DNA from: Nematostella vectensis
Taxonomy: Eukaryota > Cnidaria > Anthozoa > Actiniaria > Edwardsiidae
DNA length: 64,000 nt
Direction of reading: 5' to 3'
Assembly: GCF_932526225.1 (NCBI RefSeq)
Contig: NC_064047.1
Coordinates: forward strand, 9,289,994-9,353,993
Shown here: piece after piece, positions 1 through 33,600 of the stretch
Layout of the letters: the number at the start of each line of letters is the position of its first letter
Position numbering within the stretch: position 1 is the first letter of the stretch
The notes under the pieces: generated by a model
Told to the model about the DNA's origin: nothing
Database searches by the model: none
Seen by the model: only the letters and a program-made list of their open reading frames with translations
Position numbers and translations under genes: made by a program

Positions 1-2235
<2,235 letters not shown>

Positions 2236-2637
2236 CTTCGGTTAACGTATTACCAGTTCTCTCCTTCCAATATTACTTTGATCTTGTTCAATTCTTAATT
2301 CGCGAGAAAATTGGAATGTTTTGCAGTCGATAGACAAGTTGGACCGACTTTTTAGCAAAACGATTCCTCTGTACCATCATGCTTTGCAAGTAGTCAATTA
2401 TCATTCGGCTACTCGCCGCAATGCCGTCGTAGAAGATCGGCTGATAGGCTTTTTTTTTGCGAAGTCTTATTTTTAACAATGATGTACTGAAGTACCCACT
2501 TTTCATACTATCTAGAACTTTTGATTTACCCATTTACATATTTTATCTAAAAAAGTCAGAATATGCGTGTTTTCTAAACCAGTCGATAGTCGATAGATTT
2601 ACGGAAGACTCAGCCCAGGTTTCGCTCGTCATCCAAG
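2236..2637. promoter_or_regulatory. Bidirectional promoter region, CDC5L / MRPL19
   Basis: A 402 bp gap separates the two divergent start codons and must contain both transcription starts and 5' UTRs. I see no TATA box placed convincingly for either gene. An 81-codon open frame on the minus strand (2288-2533) lies upstream of the CDC5L start. It matches nothing I recognise and could be a chance frame or an upstream ORF in the CDC5L leader. Confidence 0.5.
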
Positions 2638-4942
2638 ATGGCGTCCCGTCTAAAGGGACGTGCAAACTTTTTGTCTCCATTTGTGAGCGAAAAATACGTA
2701 AACAGAATCGCAAAACGACTCCGCGAATTGTCAATTCCTTTATTAGAATCAGGTGAGTTATTAGAAGGTGCGATTTTATTGGCTGATTTTTGTTTTTACA
2801 TTTCTTACGGTTTAAGCCTGGGAAACTCAACCAACAAAATCTTAAAAAACTTCTTACTTTAGTCATAAGCTTAAGTATACTTATATAAGCTTATAACTAT
2901 CTGAATATCAGTCGAAGCTTTATTATCATAGTTTGCATTGACAGCAGCTCTAATTTGGAGTTATTCACAAATGTTACCGAATAGCACGAAATTACGTTTT
3001 GTTCTCCGTGTGGACTTGAAAATCAAAATTACTTAACTTTATGTACTTATAAGTATAACACACGCATAGCTGTAAACCTCGCTTTAGAAAAATTTTGTGA
3101 GAAAATACAGTGAATGTACAGGAAGTACCAAGATAGCTAATCTACATCTACATCTACATCTACATCTACATCTACATTTATTTAGTCGGTAAAAAATCTT
3201 GCGATATCACACCAACTAATGCGGGAGAATACTGTAACTGTATGGATATTTTCGAGAAAATTAGGCTTGAGAAAAGATTTAAAATCTTGGACTCTTGACT
3301 AATGCGGGAGAGTTGACAGCTACTGTATGGAACACGTGAACTTGAGGATGGGATCATTGTAGATACATTGCCAGTAACTGAAGTGCAAATGACATTTGCT
3401 AATTTGGTTTACATTGTTGGCATAAAAATTAATGATATTTTGACATTATAGTTTTAGTTGAAATCTTGGTTGGTAAAGTTGTTGTACTTTTTGTAGGTGA
3501 TTTTACAAAAGAGACATCAGCTGATACACCACAACTCACAGCATCCCACATAGACTCCAAAGAGCTTTTCAAGAAAGATCCTGCAATAATTGACATCCCA
3601 TCTATATACAAGACCCTTCCAAATGCTCACACAACGCTAGAAAAGTCCAAACCAATCCCACGATACCTGTGGAAGGAGACGGACAACGGGTTCCCACCAT
3701 CACCAGAAGAGGCAGGAGTTGATATTAAAACCTTCTTGGAGCAGAGGGATTGTCATGATCGCTTACAGCAGCTTAAGGTACCAGAGTTCTGTGTTGGCAG
3801 CACAGTGGCCGTCACCAGGGCAGACAACTACGTCCCCAAAGGTCATGTCAGGTGAGAAAAAGAAACAATGAGTGATAATGGGAATGACTATTATTTATTG
3901 ATCCTGTTACAGTACTATAATATTGAATAACGGCTGCAGTCATCAATAGTGACTGCCATACAGTACTTCCATCCAAGCCATGCCTCCATGTTGTTCAGAA
4001 AAATAATTATTTGAAGATGGTTGATCACACCACCATTTTGCACTCCCATACATAATAGAGTTACAAAAATAATGTACATTTCCAACGGCTAATTCAAGCA
4101 ATGAATTTCCACCAGTTATACTGGTGCAGAAGGCACATCAGAGCTAGGCTCCACATCAAGTACCCCCTTGAGTGTATTGTTAGTAAGCATTGCAAGCACT
4201 GTCACTGGGGGTGGTCACTGGGTTTATTGCGTCCCCAGTGGTTCTTTTATGTTCCTTCGATTCAGGTTAGTGTAGTTCAGCTTGAAGAGACGGGACCTGT
4301 CTCTTCAAGTGTCCTTATCCAAAAAAAAACAAAAAAAACAAGAAAATCACTTCAACTCACTTGTGATACAAATTCAAATCAAGACAGGAACAAAAAAAAT
4401 TCCAAGTTTGAGCCAGGATTCAAACCTGGGCCACAGTGGTGAGAGGCCGACATGCTAACAAACTTGGCCACCTGTGCTTCCTTTTATACAACTGATCTGC
4501 TTCAAATCAAATAATTTCAAGTTTCCTTGAGAACAGACCATTGTTGTTTTCCAATGAAATAATAACAAGGGGTGGTTGATCGCGATCTTTAACATCTTTT
4601 ATCTTTAGATTTGTCGGCATCTGCATTGCAATGAATCACTGGCAGAACACGCTTGGGGCTACATTCACCCTACGCAACGTCATTGATGGTGAGCCGATGG
4701 AGGTGAACTTCCAACTCTACTCTCCTGTCATTCAGAAGATTGAAGTTCTCAAACACGAGCGACGGGACAAGCAGGCCTTATGGTATCTCAGAGATTACCC
4801 TCCAGCCCTAAGTTATGTCAGCGAGACCATGAAGGCACTCCCGTACAAGAAGGATCCACATTTGTATGTGCAATCAAAGGAGGAGGGACAAAGGGTTGAG
4901 AAATGGTTTGAACAAATCAAAAAGAGCAAAAGAAGAAGATAA
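2638..4942 (+). CDS. MRPL19: MRPL19, mitochondrial large-subunit ribosomal protein bL19m
   Basis: Exons 2638-2752, 3497-3851 and 4609-4942 join in frame to 267 aa (human protein 292 aa). The start ATG follows the sequence atccaag. The bL19 core lies at about residues 131-210: VPEFCVGSTVAVTRADNY, then the motif HVRFVGICI built across the exon 2/3 junction, then LGATFTLRNVIDG and LYSPVIQKIEVL. These match the ribosomal L19 fold. The N-terminal ~40 residues are basic and Ser-rich (MASRLKGRANFLSPF...), as expected for a mitochondrial presequence, and the C-terminus is very basic (KKSKRRR). The protein helps form intersubunit bridges of the mitoribosome (family knowledge). Donors are GTGAGT and GTGAGA; acceptors are tttttgtag and tctttag. 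Intron 2 carries a SINE. Confidence 0.95.
3137..3180. repeat. Hexanucleotide microsatellite (atctac)n
   Basis: About six tandem copies of atctac in MRPL19 intron 1. Confidence 0.85.
3198..3335. mobile_element. Degenerate copy of the 'taatgcgggagagttgacag' MITE family
   Basis: Two inverted or direct fragments contain taatgcgggag, with the right part reading cttgactaatgcgggagag then ttgacagctactgtatgg. The right end matches the better preserved element at 27584-27943. It lies in MRPL19 intron 1. Confidence 0.4.
4105..4480 (-). mobile_element. tRNA-derived SINE, copy 1 (in MRPL19 intron 2)
   Basis: Read on the minus strand, the head at about 4480-4410 has an A-box-like stretch (GTGGCCAAGTTTGTTAGC) and a B-box (GGTTTGAATCC), typical of a tRNA-derived RNA polymerase III promoter. 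The far end carries the small hairpin ccaccagttatactggtg. Related copies lie at 32668-33015 and 50740-51035. Confidence 0.7.
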
Positions 4943-4975
4943 TTGAACCGAAACTGTACACTAGTATTTACTTAA

Positions 4976-4981
4976 AATAAA
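4976..4981 (+). terminator. Poly(A) signal AATAAA for MRPL19
   Basis: AATAAA lies 34 bp after the MRPL19 stop codon, an appropriate distance for a short 3' UTR. Confidence 0.7.
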
Positions 4982-5159
4982 AAAATACATAAATCTGACA
5001 AGTTCTTCTTTGGTAATTTATTGAAAAATACTTTACAAAACTTTTACTTTGACACCTGATATCCTTATTTAAGAAGCCTGGGCCAAGACGTTCTTATCCA
5101 ATCAAATGTCCCAATAGCCGTACTTTTCCATGGGTTTGTGCTGACCCTGTTTCTAGGAA

Positions 5160-5625
5160 CCTGGGGCTCGTTTCTCGAAACATCCGGGAATTCTGTGGCC
5201 TGAAAACGCTTTATTCCTTAAATTTGAAAAGCTGGCTAATTCCTATAAAATTTATGGTATATAATGTGTTGAAATATCTTATTTTACCACAAAGATTCAT
5301 GTGAAGGATGATCCTCTTTATAGATTTATAGATTTTGATCCTTTCCCGGACTTCTTCGGCCGAAATTCACATGTCTTAAATATTAAGAAGTTCTCGGGAC
5401 TTCGCAGTCACCCGAGACTTTTTGGGTAACTTTCTGGCTTCAGCAAAAAATCGAAAATAGCCCTATTGACCATAATCATTTGGAATACGAACCAAGTGGA
5501 AGTTGAAACTGTTCTAAAACATGAAAGTGGTTCTCCAAAGGGAAAAAATGCGAAATTTTGGGAAAAAATGCAAAATAAAGTTTTCGGGCCCGAGAATTCT
5601 CGGGCGTTTCGAGAAACGGGCGCCA
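5160..5625. mobile_element. MITE with about 44 bp imperfect inverted repeats
   Basis: The left end (ctcgtttctcgaaac...gggaattct...) is the imperfect reverse complement of the right end (...agaattctcgggcgtttcgagaaacgggcgcc). It is about 465 bp and non-coding. It lies between the convergent 3' ends of MRPL19 and MSH2. I see no gene in the rest of 4943-6046. Confidence 0.7.
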
Positions 5626-6046
5626 GGCCCTGATCTTTACTGATGGGGTTTTATACTGTAATAACTCAAGCTGGCTCTATAATAAAACAACCCTGTTACC
5701 TATCTCTAGGAAATTCCAATATTTTTTTCTTTAAAAACTTTTTAAATTTTACTAAAAGCAGTTATACATATTCCATTTTTACCATAGTCTTATGCACTAT
5801 TTTGCAGCTATGCACAATAACCATATAATCTTAAGCACTATTGTTTATATTTGTGTTTGCTGCCACTAGAAGAGGGTTTACCCCTACTACCATTGGTGTC
5901 ATTGAAGGAAAATCAAATGTTAGCATTTCTCCATATGATACCTTGGACTGCACACCCTTCTTAGCAAAATACTTAGCATGCACTTGTACTCATTCACATT
6001 GTAAAACATCTAAATACTTTGGTCGTTATTGACCTGAAGGGGCATA

Positions 6047-24329
<18,283 letters not shown>

Positions 24330-24684
24330 CTTGGAAGGAATAGATGTCGACTACAATGCAGAAAGGCTAATTTCTACTCGATGAAGAGCCAATGTGGTAA
24401 AAATAGGAGCGAATTTGGCGCGGAAAATACCAATCGATAATAAGTCGTTCAAGCTCAATAACTTTTCGTATGCCAATCATCTCTTATTTTTTAGGTAATT
24501 TTCTTGGATTTGTTGAATAATCAAACATTTGAGCATACATTTTTATTTTTGAAAGACGCAAAAAGCTCATGAAATAGAATTAAACCAAATCGGATAACAA
24601 GTTGATTCCGCCTGAAATTGGGTTGCCTGTGGAAATTTTAAAGAGAGAGCCTGGTTGCGTGGAATTCCTTGAAGAAAATTCAAA
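24330..24684. promoter_or_regulatory. Bidirectional promoter MSH2 / FOP with E2F-type site and CCAAT box
   Basis: There are 355 bp between the divergent start codons. TTTGGCGCGGAAAA at 24414-24427 matches the E2F consensus TTTSSCGC, and CCAAT lies at 24389-24393, 25 bp away. E2F plus CCAAT is the usual arrangement for S-phase genes, which suits MSH2 (replication-coupled repair) and a centrosomal gene. The motifs are seen; the function is inferred. Confidence 0.55.
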
Positions 24685-27600
24685 ATGTCGACCGACGAAG
24701 ACACAGAATTGAGAGATTTAGTAGCACAATCGCTAGAAAGCAAAGGTGTTTTGGGGAAAATACGGGTAAGAACACACCAATACCTCAGAGGCTTTCTTAT
24801 AAAACGCTATCAGTTGTAATCTAATGTAATTTCTTTGTGCTTTATGGGGGAAAACATTTGTTTTTATCTAGCGCGCCAATTTTCCGTTTGACATTGGAGG
24901 TATATACATTTCGTGTTTACAAAATAAGTAAACAAAAGGATCATTAAAAAATCTCGCTTTTGAATAGAATGGTGACTTTTACCGCTACGTATGCTATATA
25001 TTTTATCATTTTTATTTTGTATTTCGTGTTTTTGAATATGTGGTCAATTTTGACAGGAATTGTTTGTTGTTTGAGCGAATTGCTTTTCATTGCTAAACCA
25101 CCATGCATATAAATAAGCTTATATCTTATCGCTACATGCGATCATGTTTCGTTAACCTATTTAAAGCTGGGTTAACTGACAACATTTTCATATCCTGTGT
25201 TTATACATTTAATTTCAGAAATATCTTTCAAAGAGTTTCCATGAATTGGGAATCACATTAAAAACTCCTTAGATAACGCTGAATAGATAGATATTGCTCT
25301 AATTTACTTTTCTAGCATAGTTAAAGGACGTAACAACATAGACATGCATTTTTTATGTTCAAGTGAACATTTAGAACATAACAACATTCATCAAGATAAG
25401 AGAGAAACATGTTTTTTTCTCATATTTTGATGACATTTTGTTATGTCTGGTGCACTCCCAAGCTACATAGATACAATCCGTGACCAAAATGCTGATACCC
25501 CCCACCCATATTCCCACCCCTTTTACAAAATGCGCAGACTATACCGTCTCTTCGATGTTGTTTCAAAGCAATTGCATTAGCCAAAATTGATTCGGGGAGG
25601 GGGTTAATTGTCATTATTACAGGAAAATAAGATGTTGTATTTTTTTGCAAGTGGTCAAAAAAATCCGAGCTTTTATTGTCACAGATTGTAGCTAGACACT
25701 ATGATAATATTATTATATGTTCTTTTTTCTTGATCGTCAGGCACAGTTGCGTGCAAGTGTATTTCTTGCTCTAGAGGAACAGGAAGGCCCCGAGGTGATT
25801 CAGTCAACTTTCTAAACAAATAAACACACATAGTGTAGTATGGTACTTGTCCTCTTAAGGAATGTTGATCAACCTCCCCTTTGTGATTGTTTACATTTGA
25901 AATTCCTGTGTTTAGTTGAATCCGTATTATGCAGCCTTACTGTATTATGCTCAATAGCCACAGCAAACAATACATAAATATACAGTAGCTACTAAAACAT
26001 ACAGTGTATTGGTTTACATGGCATGTTGGTTTTGTGTGGATAGTTAATATTACAAAATATTCTTGATAATTGTTTATTAGCCACAGCAAACAATACAAAA
26101 ATATACAGTAGCTACTAAAACGTACAGTGTATTGGTTTACTTGGCATGTTTGTTTTGTGTGGTTAGTCAATATTACAAAATATTCTTGATAATTGTTCAT
26201 TAGCCACAGCAAACAATACAAAAATATACAGTAGCTACTAAAACGTACAGTGTATTGGTTTACTTGGCATGTTTGTTTTGTGTGGTTAGTCAACAAAATA
26301 TACTTGATAATTGTGGTCATATTTGACACCTAATTATAATTTGGTGATGATGTGATTAATATATAAATACAGATCTCCATTTAACTTCTTTGAGTCAAAC
26401 ATACATCAGTATGTTTCTTAAATAAAGAATATTTTTTTTATTCCAGAACAAAATCCCCTTGACAAATGGTAATCTGAAAAAGTTTATTAGCACAAGTGAA
26501 GGTAAGTTGGGTATGAGGTTAGGACTATGAATTCTGTCATATTTTTGCAAAAGAAATCCTTGGGCAACATGCTTTTATCAAATTTGGGCAAAAAAAAAAA
26601 AATTAAAAAAGAACATACACTATCAAACAGAAATTCAATTGTCGGTTGGTAATTGATTCCTGCTCTGGTTAAAATCTCATTTTCACTAAACGTTGAAGCG
26701 TTTTTTTTTTTTTTTTTTTTTTTTTGTTAGATAGGCTTGTGGCAGGGCTGGTCAGAAAATTTGATTCCTGCTCTGGTTGAAATCACATTTTCACTAAACG
26801 TTGAAGCCTTGTTTTTGTTAGGTCGCCTTGTGGCAGGGCTGGTCAGAGAGTTCCTAGAATTTTTTGAGTTGGATTTCACCATTGCTGTCTTTGACCCGGA
26901 GAGTAACTTTGTAAGTACGTTGTTATTAAAGCTGCATTATTACCAGTTTACTTCCAGGGGGCCGACTGAAACCTCATTTAGAATCTGTGCTATTTGCTTT
27001 TACAATTTTGAAATATTTTTGTGCATTTTCCATTAAAAATAATCAAAGATTGTTACGTAATCAACCAAAAGTAAACTTGTGACAAAGCAGCTTTTTAAAT
27101 AGGTCAAAATAGAAGATGTTGACTGAGCGATTTTTAAAATATCTTCCAGAGTGATAAATACCAGGGAAGAAACAACCTTGCAAATGAGCTGAACCTGCCT
27201 GACTCAGACTCTGCTGCAACTAAACCACTTTTAGCCGAGGTTGTGAGGCACATGAAGTATGCAGGAAGTGCGTCAAACAACGGTACAACAGGGGCAAAGC
27301 CTACTCACCATATGGCTGACTCACAGGTCAGTCCTTAATGTATATTCTGCAAAAAATCAGATGTGTTTGAATCATTGTATTCCCATTCTCTCCCAGTAAG
27401 GGAAAAACATGAAATAATTTTGAATTCAATGATGATCTTCCATTTTATGTTATTACTTATGCAGTGGGTATCTTTTGAAATGTTTGTTTTTCTTACCCAA
27501 AATAAACCTGACACTCAAGATTTTATATATTGCAGGGGTTTCATTAAGTTTCAGAGTAGGCTGTGGCAATTGATAAGTAGTGCATACCTGTCAACCTACG

Positions 27601-30600
27601 AAAATCTCAAGGTTTGATATTTTTGGGGGGAGGGGTGGGGTATATTCATTTTTTGGGGGAGGGATGGGTTTAACCTTGCAGGCGTTTGCTGTATAGAAGG
27701 CTCTCACAAACAAATTCACTTATAGATCTCACGAGGGTGTAAAATTTGCGCTACACAAAGCAATTATTGTTTCAAATATTTTGATAGAAAATAGGCAAAA
27801 TAACGATTTTCTATAGAATACTTTTACAGAAGCGATAAAAATCGCTAAAAAGCGGGAGATTTGGTGCTTAATGCGGGAGAGCGGGAGAAAGGGGTCCAAA
27901 ATCTTGAGACTCCCGCCTAATGCGGGGAGTTGACAGGTATGGTAGTGGGTGCAAGTTATTTTATTTTATTATTTCAAATTATACTTAAATCATTTGTTTT
28001 TTAAGTAGCCACGCTTGGTGGAAAATAGCTGGCCTAATGAAACCCCTGTACTGTCTGGAAATTATATGAAAGGTTGAAAGAGAGATGGTTGCTGGTTTTT
28101 TTTTTTTACAAATATTCTCCCCATCCCCAAGAAAACCTTTCTAGCCTGCTGGCAGATAGGAAAGTATTGAAGGAAGAGCAGTTAGACCTTGTAGTGTACG
28201 GATACTGTAGCTAGAGTGTGTACCAAATCAGTGTGTTGTTAGGCAATTGATGAGTTTTTTATCATAATGTTAAGCCACAAGTAAAGAACTCTGCAGCTTT
28301 CTCATCACCTCGCCACAACGGCCCAGCCAGTCCTCGTAGTACCAGTCCTTCCTCAGGGAAGGTAAGCCTCGGTCTGAGTGACCACAGGGCTCCCAGTATA
28401 ACTGGGGCCTCCTAACCTGTGTGATACATAACATCCTAATCTATCTCAGTATCAGTCCTTCCTCAGAGAAGGTAAGTCTTGGTCAGAGTTCCCACAGGTC
28501 TCCCAGTATAACTGGGGCCCTCTAACCTGTGTGCTACATAATATCCTAATCTATCTCAGTACCAGTCCTTCCTCAGAGAAGGTAAGTCTTGGTCAGTTCC
28601 AACAGGGCTCCCAGTATAACTGGGGCCTCCTAAACTGTGTGATACATAACATCCTAATCTATCTCAGTACCAGTCCTTCCTCAGAGAAGGTAAGTCTTGG
28701 TCAGAGTTCCCACAGGTCTCCCCAGTATAACTGGGGCCTTCTAAGCTGTGTGATACATAACATCCTAATCTATCTCAGTACCAGTCCTTCCTCAGAGAAG
28801 GTACAGTAAGCCTCCATCAGTGACCACAGGGATACCAGTATAACTGGGGCCTCCTAATCTGTGTTATACATAACACCATAATCTTTATTGAAAATAAAGT
28901 TGTTTTACTTATTTATTTATTACATACTGGACGTTAACCTAAGGATAGAAGTCAAGCTTCCATTGTTCAGTGGCATAATACATAGTCACAAAAAAATATA
29001 CATAATGCCTTGTACACAAATGAAACAATCATACCTATTTAACAATTACACACTAATTTTAAAGTATTAAATTAATTGTTCATTACAACAGTGGAAACCT
29101 GAAGGAGGGCAAATGCTTAATAGCACACCTCATTGAAAAGAGCCCTTTTTAAATTCCTAATGTGTGTGGTCCTAATTTACAGGGTTCCATGGCTGTATAA
29201 ATTAAGTTGTATGAAATGCTCTACAGTTAAACCCTTTATTTAATTCTATCTCTTTACCATGTAAACTAAATATTGAAGGGCAAGGATGAGGACTTCACAG
29301 AGCTCATGATCAGTGCTGGGTTTGAAAGTGATGAAGAAATGGTATTTATAATCGTTAATCCATCAAATACTTGATAATAAACAATTGTCATTAATAATCA
29401 CACTTTGAAAGTAAGGTTATAAACTTTAAAATTATAATCAATATTATCTTGGGGATTTTAATTTCAGGATTTATCTTGTGGTAAATGAAGCTATAAATGC
29501 ATGATTAAAGTCTAGCCAAATCCCATGCTTGCGGCCCAGAGTTTTAAATCCAAGCAGAACTAAAAAAAGTCCATTTGGTCCACCAGGCCCACACGAGTCA
29601 GCTAATTCATTATTTTTGATCCCAACAAAATACTGTCAAAAGTAAAATAAATACAATCAAATATAATTCCGCATAAAGCAAACTGTCTTTTTTAAATATT
29701 TCCTTTTTTTCATTTTTTCTGAAACAGAAAATAATGTTCACGGAAATATTTTATTTTTGATACAGCATTTTTTGAAAGGTAACCAAAAGCTTTTTTGCTG
29801 AATTTGTATTAGGGTAGAGAAGTATTGTCTGAAAAAACTTGGAAAAGGGATTTATAACCAGCAAGGACAGCATAATATAGATCATTCTATATGAGTCCTT
29901 AGGAAGATTAGAGAGTTGTTGCATGTGCTAAAGATTTTGTTCATAACTTATCTTTGCTTTTGGTGTTTTTTTTCCACAGAAACCAAGTAGAATTCCCCAG
30001 AGAATACGAGAGGACAGGTCATCAAAGTCTGATAACAGTCAGGCCAGTGAAAACGGTGGGGATTCTTTCTTTGAAAAATCAGACCTCAAGTCGGCAAGAA
30101 GTGGGTATGTGGACGATCTGAGGAAAATTGGTGTTATGGGAGTGTATTATTAAAAAAAATTCATAGTTTTGCCTGATAAGGGCGGACTAATAGAACAGTG
30201 ATGGGAAGGGTTGGTGAGAGGTTTTAGTCTTGCATGTTTTTTGTCTTTGTTTTTTCTTATTTTAGTGATATGATGATGATGATGATGGTGATGGTGATGG
30301 TGATGGTGATGGTGATGGTGATGGTGATGGTGATGGTGATGGTGATGGTGATGGTGATGGTGATGGTGATGGTGATGGTGATGGTGGTGGTGGTGGTGGT
30401 GGTGATGGTGGTGGTTGTGGTTGTGGTGGTGATGGTGATGATGACGATGATGAATTTTTCTTTCTGAAATGTTGTGCATGTCTTTCTTTCAAATATTGTT
30501 GTGCAACTTTTTGTGGAGTCATTATTGCCATTTCTCTCTCTGGTTTAGGCTGCATATATTATTTTAGACATTTTTTTTCAAGTATTGATTTATTCATGTT

Positions 30601-33600
30601 GTTCTTTTATCCTTAAAGTTGCATCAGTCACTATGTAAGTCTAATAAATAATGAAGATCATAAAAAAAGCTTTTGCATTTCTTCACTAACATTTCTCGGT
30701 TTCTTATTCTTTAGGAGTCCTGACAAGACTATAGGAAGCGATGAGGATGACATTTTTGCTGAATTCACAAGAAAAACAGAGAAAACTAAAAATTCAGATG
30801 TCAAAAAGTTAGTATTATTTTTCTACCAGTTAAAGTGTATGCAAATTTTTTTCTTTTCATACTTTATTACTGTACTTCAGAAATTGTTAATACTGAAGCA
30901 TGAATTTCTTCTTAGGAGTGATCTTGATAAGAAGTCCCAGGAGTCAGGTACAATTTCAAGACATTTCCATGCCTGTATAATTCTTTCTTGGTACTAGCCT
31001 ACTATTATTTGAGTGGAGAAAAACTGGACTTTATAAACCCTATTGGCATCTTTGATGCACTTACTAATGACGAATGCTCTTTCCCCCCTCACCTAATCTT
31101 TTGCTCATCATAGAACATCACTTACATGTCACAGAATTGCAGAAAAATTCCCTGTGCACATAGTGTGATCAGGCTTTCTTGATTACTCACATAAAAACCT
31201 TGATGTAAACTCTTATCTCTAGTCTTCACTCTTTTTCTACACTAACTATAGTTTTTGCAAGTGGTTTTTCCCTTCTTTCTCTCCCCTACCCCTTCTCAGG
31301 AAATACAAGAGATGATTGAGACACAACAATGTTTTTGTTAGCTGTTCCTCTTAACAGTCAGTAGTTCTACTTTGACCCTTGCATTTTACATGAGCAATCT
31401 TCTAAAGATCTCTTATCTCAGGAAAACAAGGTGGAATGCTGTCTTCTCTGAGAGGAGCTCCACCACTTTCCGGGGGAGGACTAGGGTCACTCAAAAATGC
31501 TCCCCCTCTCCCTGGTACTAAGGCTGCTAAAGGTGTGTGTACAGTGCCCCACCCCCACCCCCTTGTTTCAGCAGTCAAGGATAGGTCTTGATGCTGTACA
31601 GGCTGTATGGTAGTAGTTAAGTATCTATAAAAAAATGACTTACTTAATATGGTGTAGTGGACTGAGGCCAGGTTCTGAGGCGTGCTTCTACTGTGCCAAA
31701 TCTAATTGCTTGGATTGGGCACATGAACAGTTTGACACCTGAAACAATTAACTTTGGCTGGGGCTGCACCAGTCGCAGGTGTGACACAGAACTATTCAGG
31801 AGTTACTCAGTACTATTCGGGAGTTACTCAGTACTATTCGGGAGTTACTCAGTACTATTCGGGAGTTACTCAGTACTATTCGGGAGTTACTCAGTACTAT
31901 TCGGGAGTGACACAGTACTATTCTTGAGTTACTCAGTACTATTCAGGAGTTACTCAGTACTATTCGGGAGTGACACAGTACTATTCGGGAGTTACTCAGT
32001 ACTATTCGAGAGTTACTCAGTACTATTCGGGAGTTACTCAGTACTATTCGGGAGTTACTCAGTACTGTTCAGGAGTTACTCAGTACTATTCGGGAGTTAC
32101 TCAGTACTATTCGGGAGTTACTCAGTACTATTCGGGAGTTACTCAGTACTATTGGGAGTTACTCAGTACTATTCGGGAGTTACCCAGTACTATTCGGGAG
32201 TTACTCAGTACTATTCGGGAGTTACTCAGTACTATTCGGGAGTGACACAGTACTATTTGGGAGTTACTCAGTATTATTCGGGAGTTACTCAGTACTATTC
32301 GGGAGTTACTCAGTACTATTCGGGAGTTACTCAGTACTATTCGGGAGTTACTCAGTACTTTTCGGGAGTGACACAGTACTATTTGGGAGTTACTCAGTAC
32401 TATTCGGGAGTGACACAGTACTATTCGGGAGTTACTCAGTACTATTCGGGAGTTACTCAGTACTATTCGGGAGTTACTCAGTACTATTCGGGAGTTACTC
32501 AGTACTATTCGGGAGTGACACAGTACTATTCGGGAGTGACACAGTACTATTCAGGAGTTACTCAGTACTATTCGGGAGTTACTCAGTACTATTCAGGAGC
32601 AAATCACCCCGAAATAGTACTCCCTCACTCCTGGTCCATACTGAGTTAATCCCAAATACAGTATTTTATTTCCACCAGTTATACTGGTGCGGGAGGTACA
32701 ACAGAGCTAGGCTCCAATCAAGTGCCCCCTAGAGTGTATTGTTGTAAGCATTTTAAGCACTATCACTAGATGGTCACTGCCAGAGGGTTTATTGCCTCTC
32801 CAGTGGTCCCTTTGGTTCATGTTAGTGTAGTGCAGCTTGAAGAGACGGGACCTCCGGTTAAGTGTACTTATCCGAGAAGATGGGAAACACAGGAGAATAA
32901 CTTCAACTCACTTGTGACACAAATTTGAATCAAGGCAGAAAACCCGGAAAAATCCCCAGTTAGAGCCAGGATTCCAACCTGGGCCTCAGCGACACACCGA
33001 CACACAAGGTCACTGCATGCTTTACTCCCATTCTATATCGCATTACTCCCGACTAGTACTTGGACACTGCCGAAAAGTACTCCTGAAGACTCTGGAATAA
33101 AACCAGGTCACTACTGACTCAGTAATTTTTGGTCATGACCCATCTGATTCGCCAGGGAATGTTTCAGATTAATGTTCATTTTGTTTATTCTTCAGAGCCG
33201 CCTAAATCCCCCAACTGGGACGACCTTGCTGAGATTGACAGCAGAATTAACAAACTCGGCTTCGGTAAGGAACATTTTCAAAAAAAATTTATTGTCAATG
33301 TTTTGCAGGCCAGCAGATCCAGCGTCTTTGGTCAAATTTTTATGCATAATTAGAAGTGGAAAAATGAGATCAAATTTAGAAGAAGAAAAACATCTTAAAC
33401 AAAAATTTATACTTTACCAACTCTGAAATATATGGCAATATCTTCTTCAAATCAGCTAATGGAAATAAATGCCTTTAGATTACTCTATGAAATATATCTT
33501 CACCAAATCCACCATTTGCCACATAGCCCTATGCCATGGCCATGGTACTTGCAGTGCTATGTGTCTGCTAAAGGTATGGTGGACCACCCCTCCCCCTTAC

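Noticed and set aside
2288-2533. 81-codon minus-strand frame between CDC5L and MRPL19
   Set aside because: No recognisable homology; it lies in the shared promoter/leader region. Kept only as a possible upstream ORF.
30150-30479. Poly-His / poly-Ser-Pro minus-strand frames
   Set aside because: (GATGGT)n microsatellite in FOP intron 8.
31693-32649. 318-codon open frame with SVLFGSY/SGVTQYY repeats
   Set aside because: It is produced by a 21 bp minisatellite inside FOP intron 11; the unit length is a multiple of three and stop-free in that frame.
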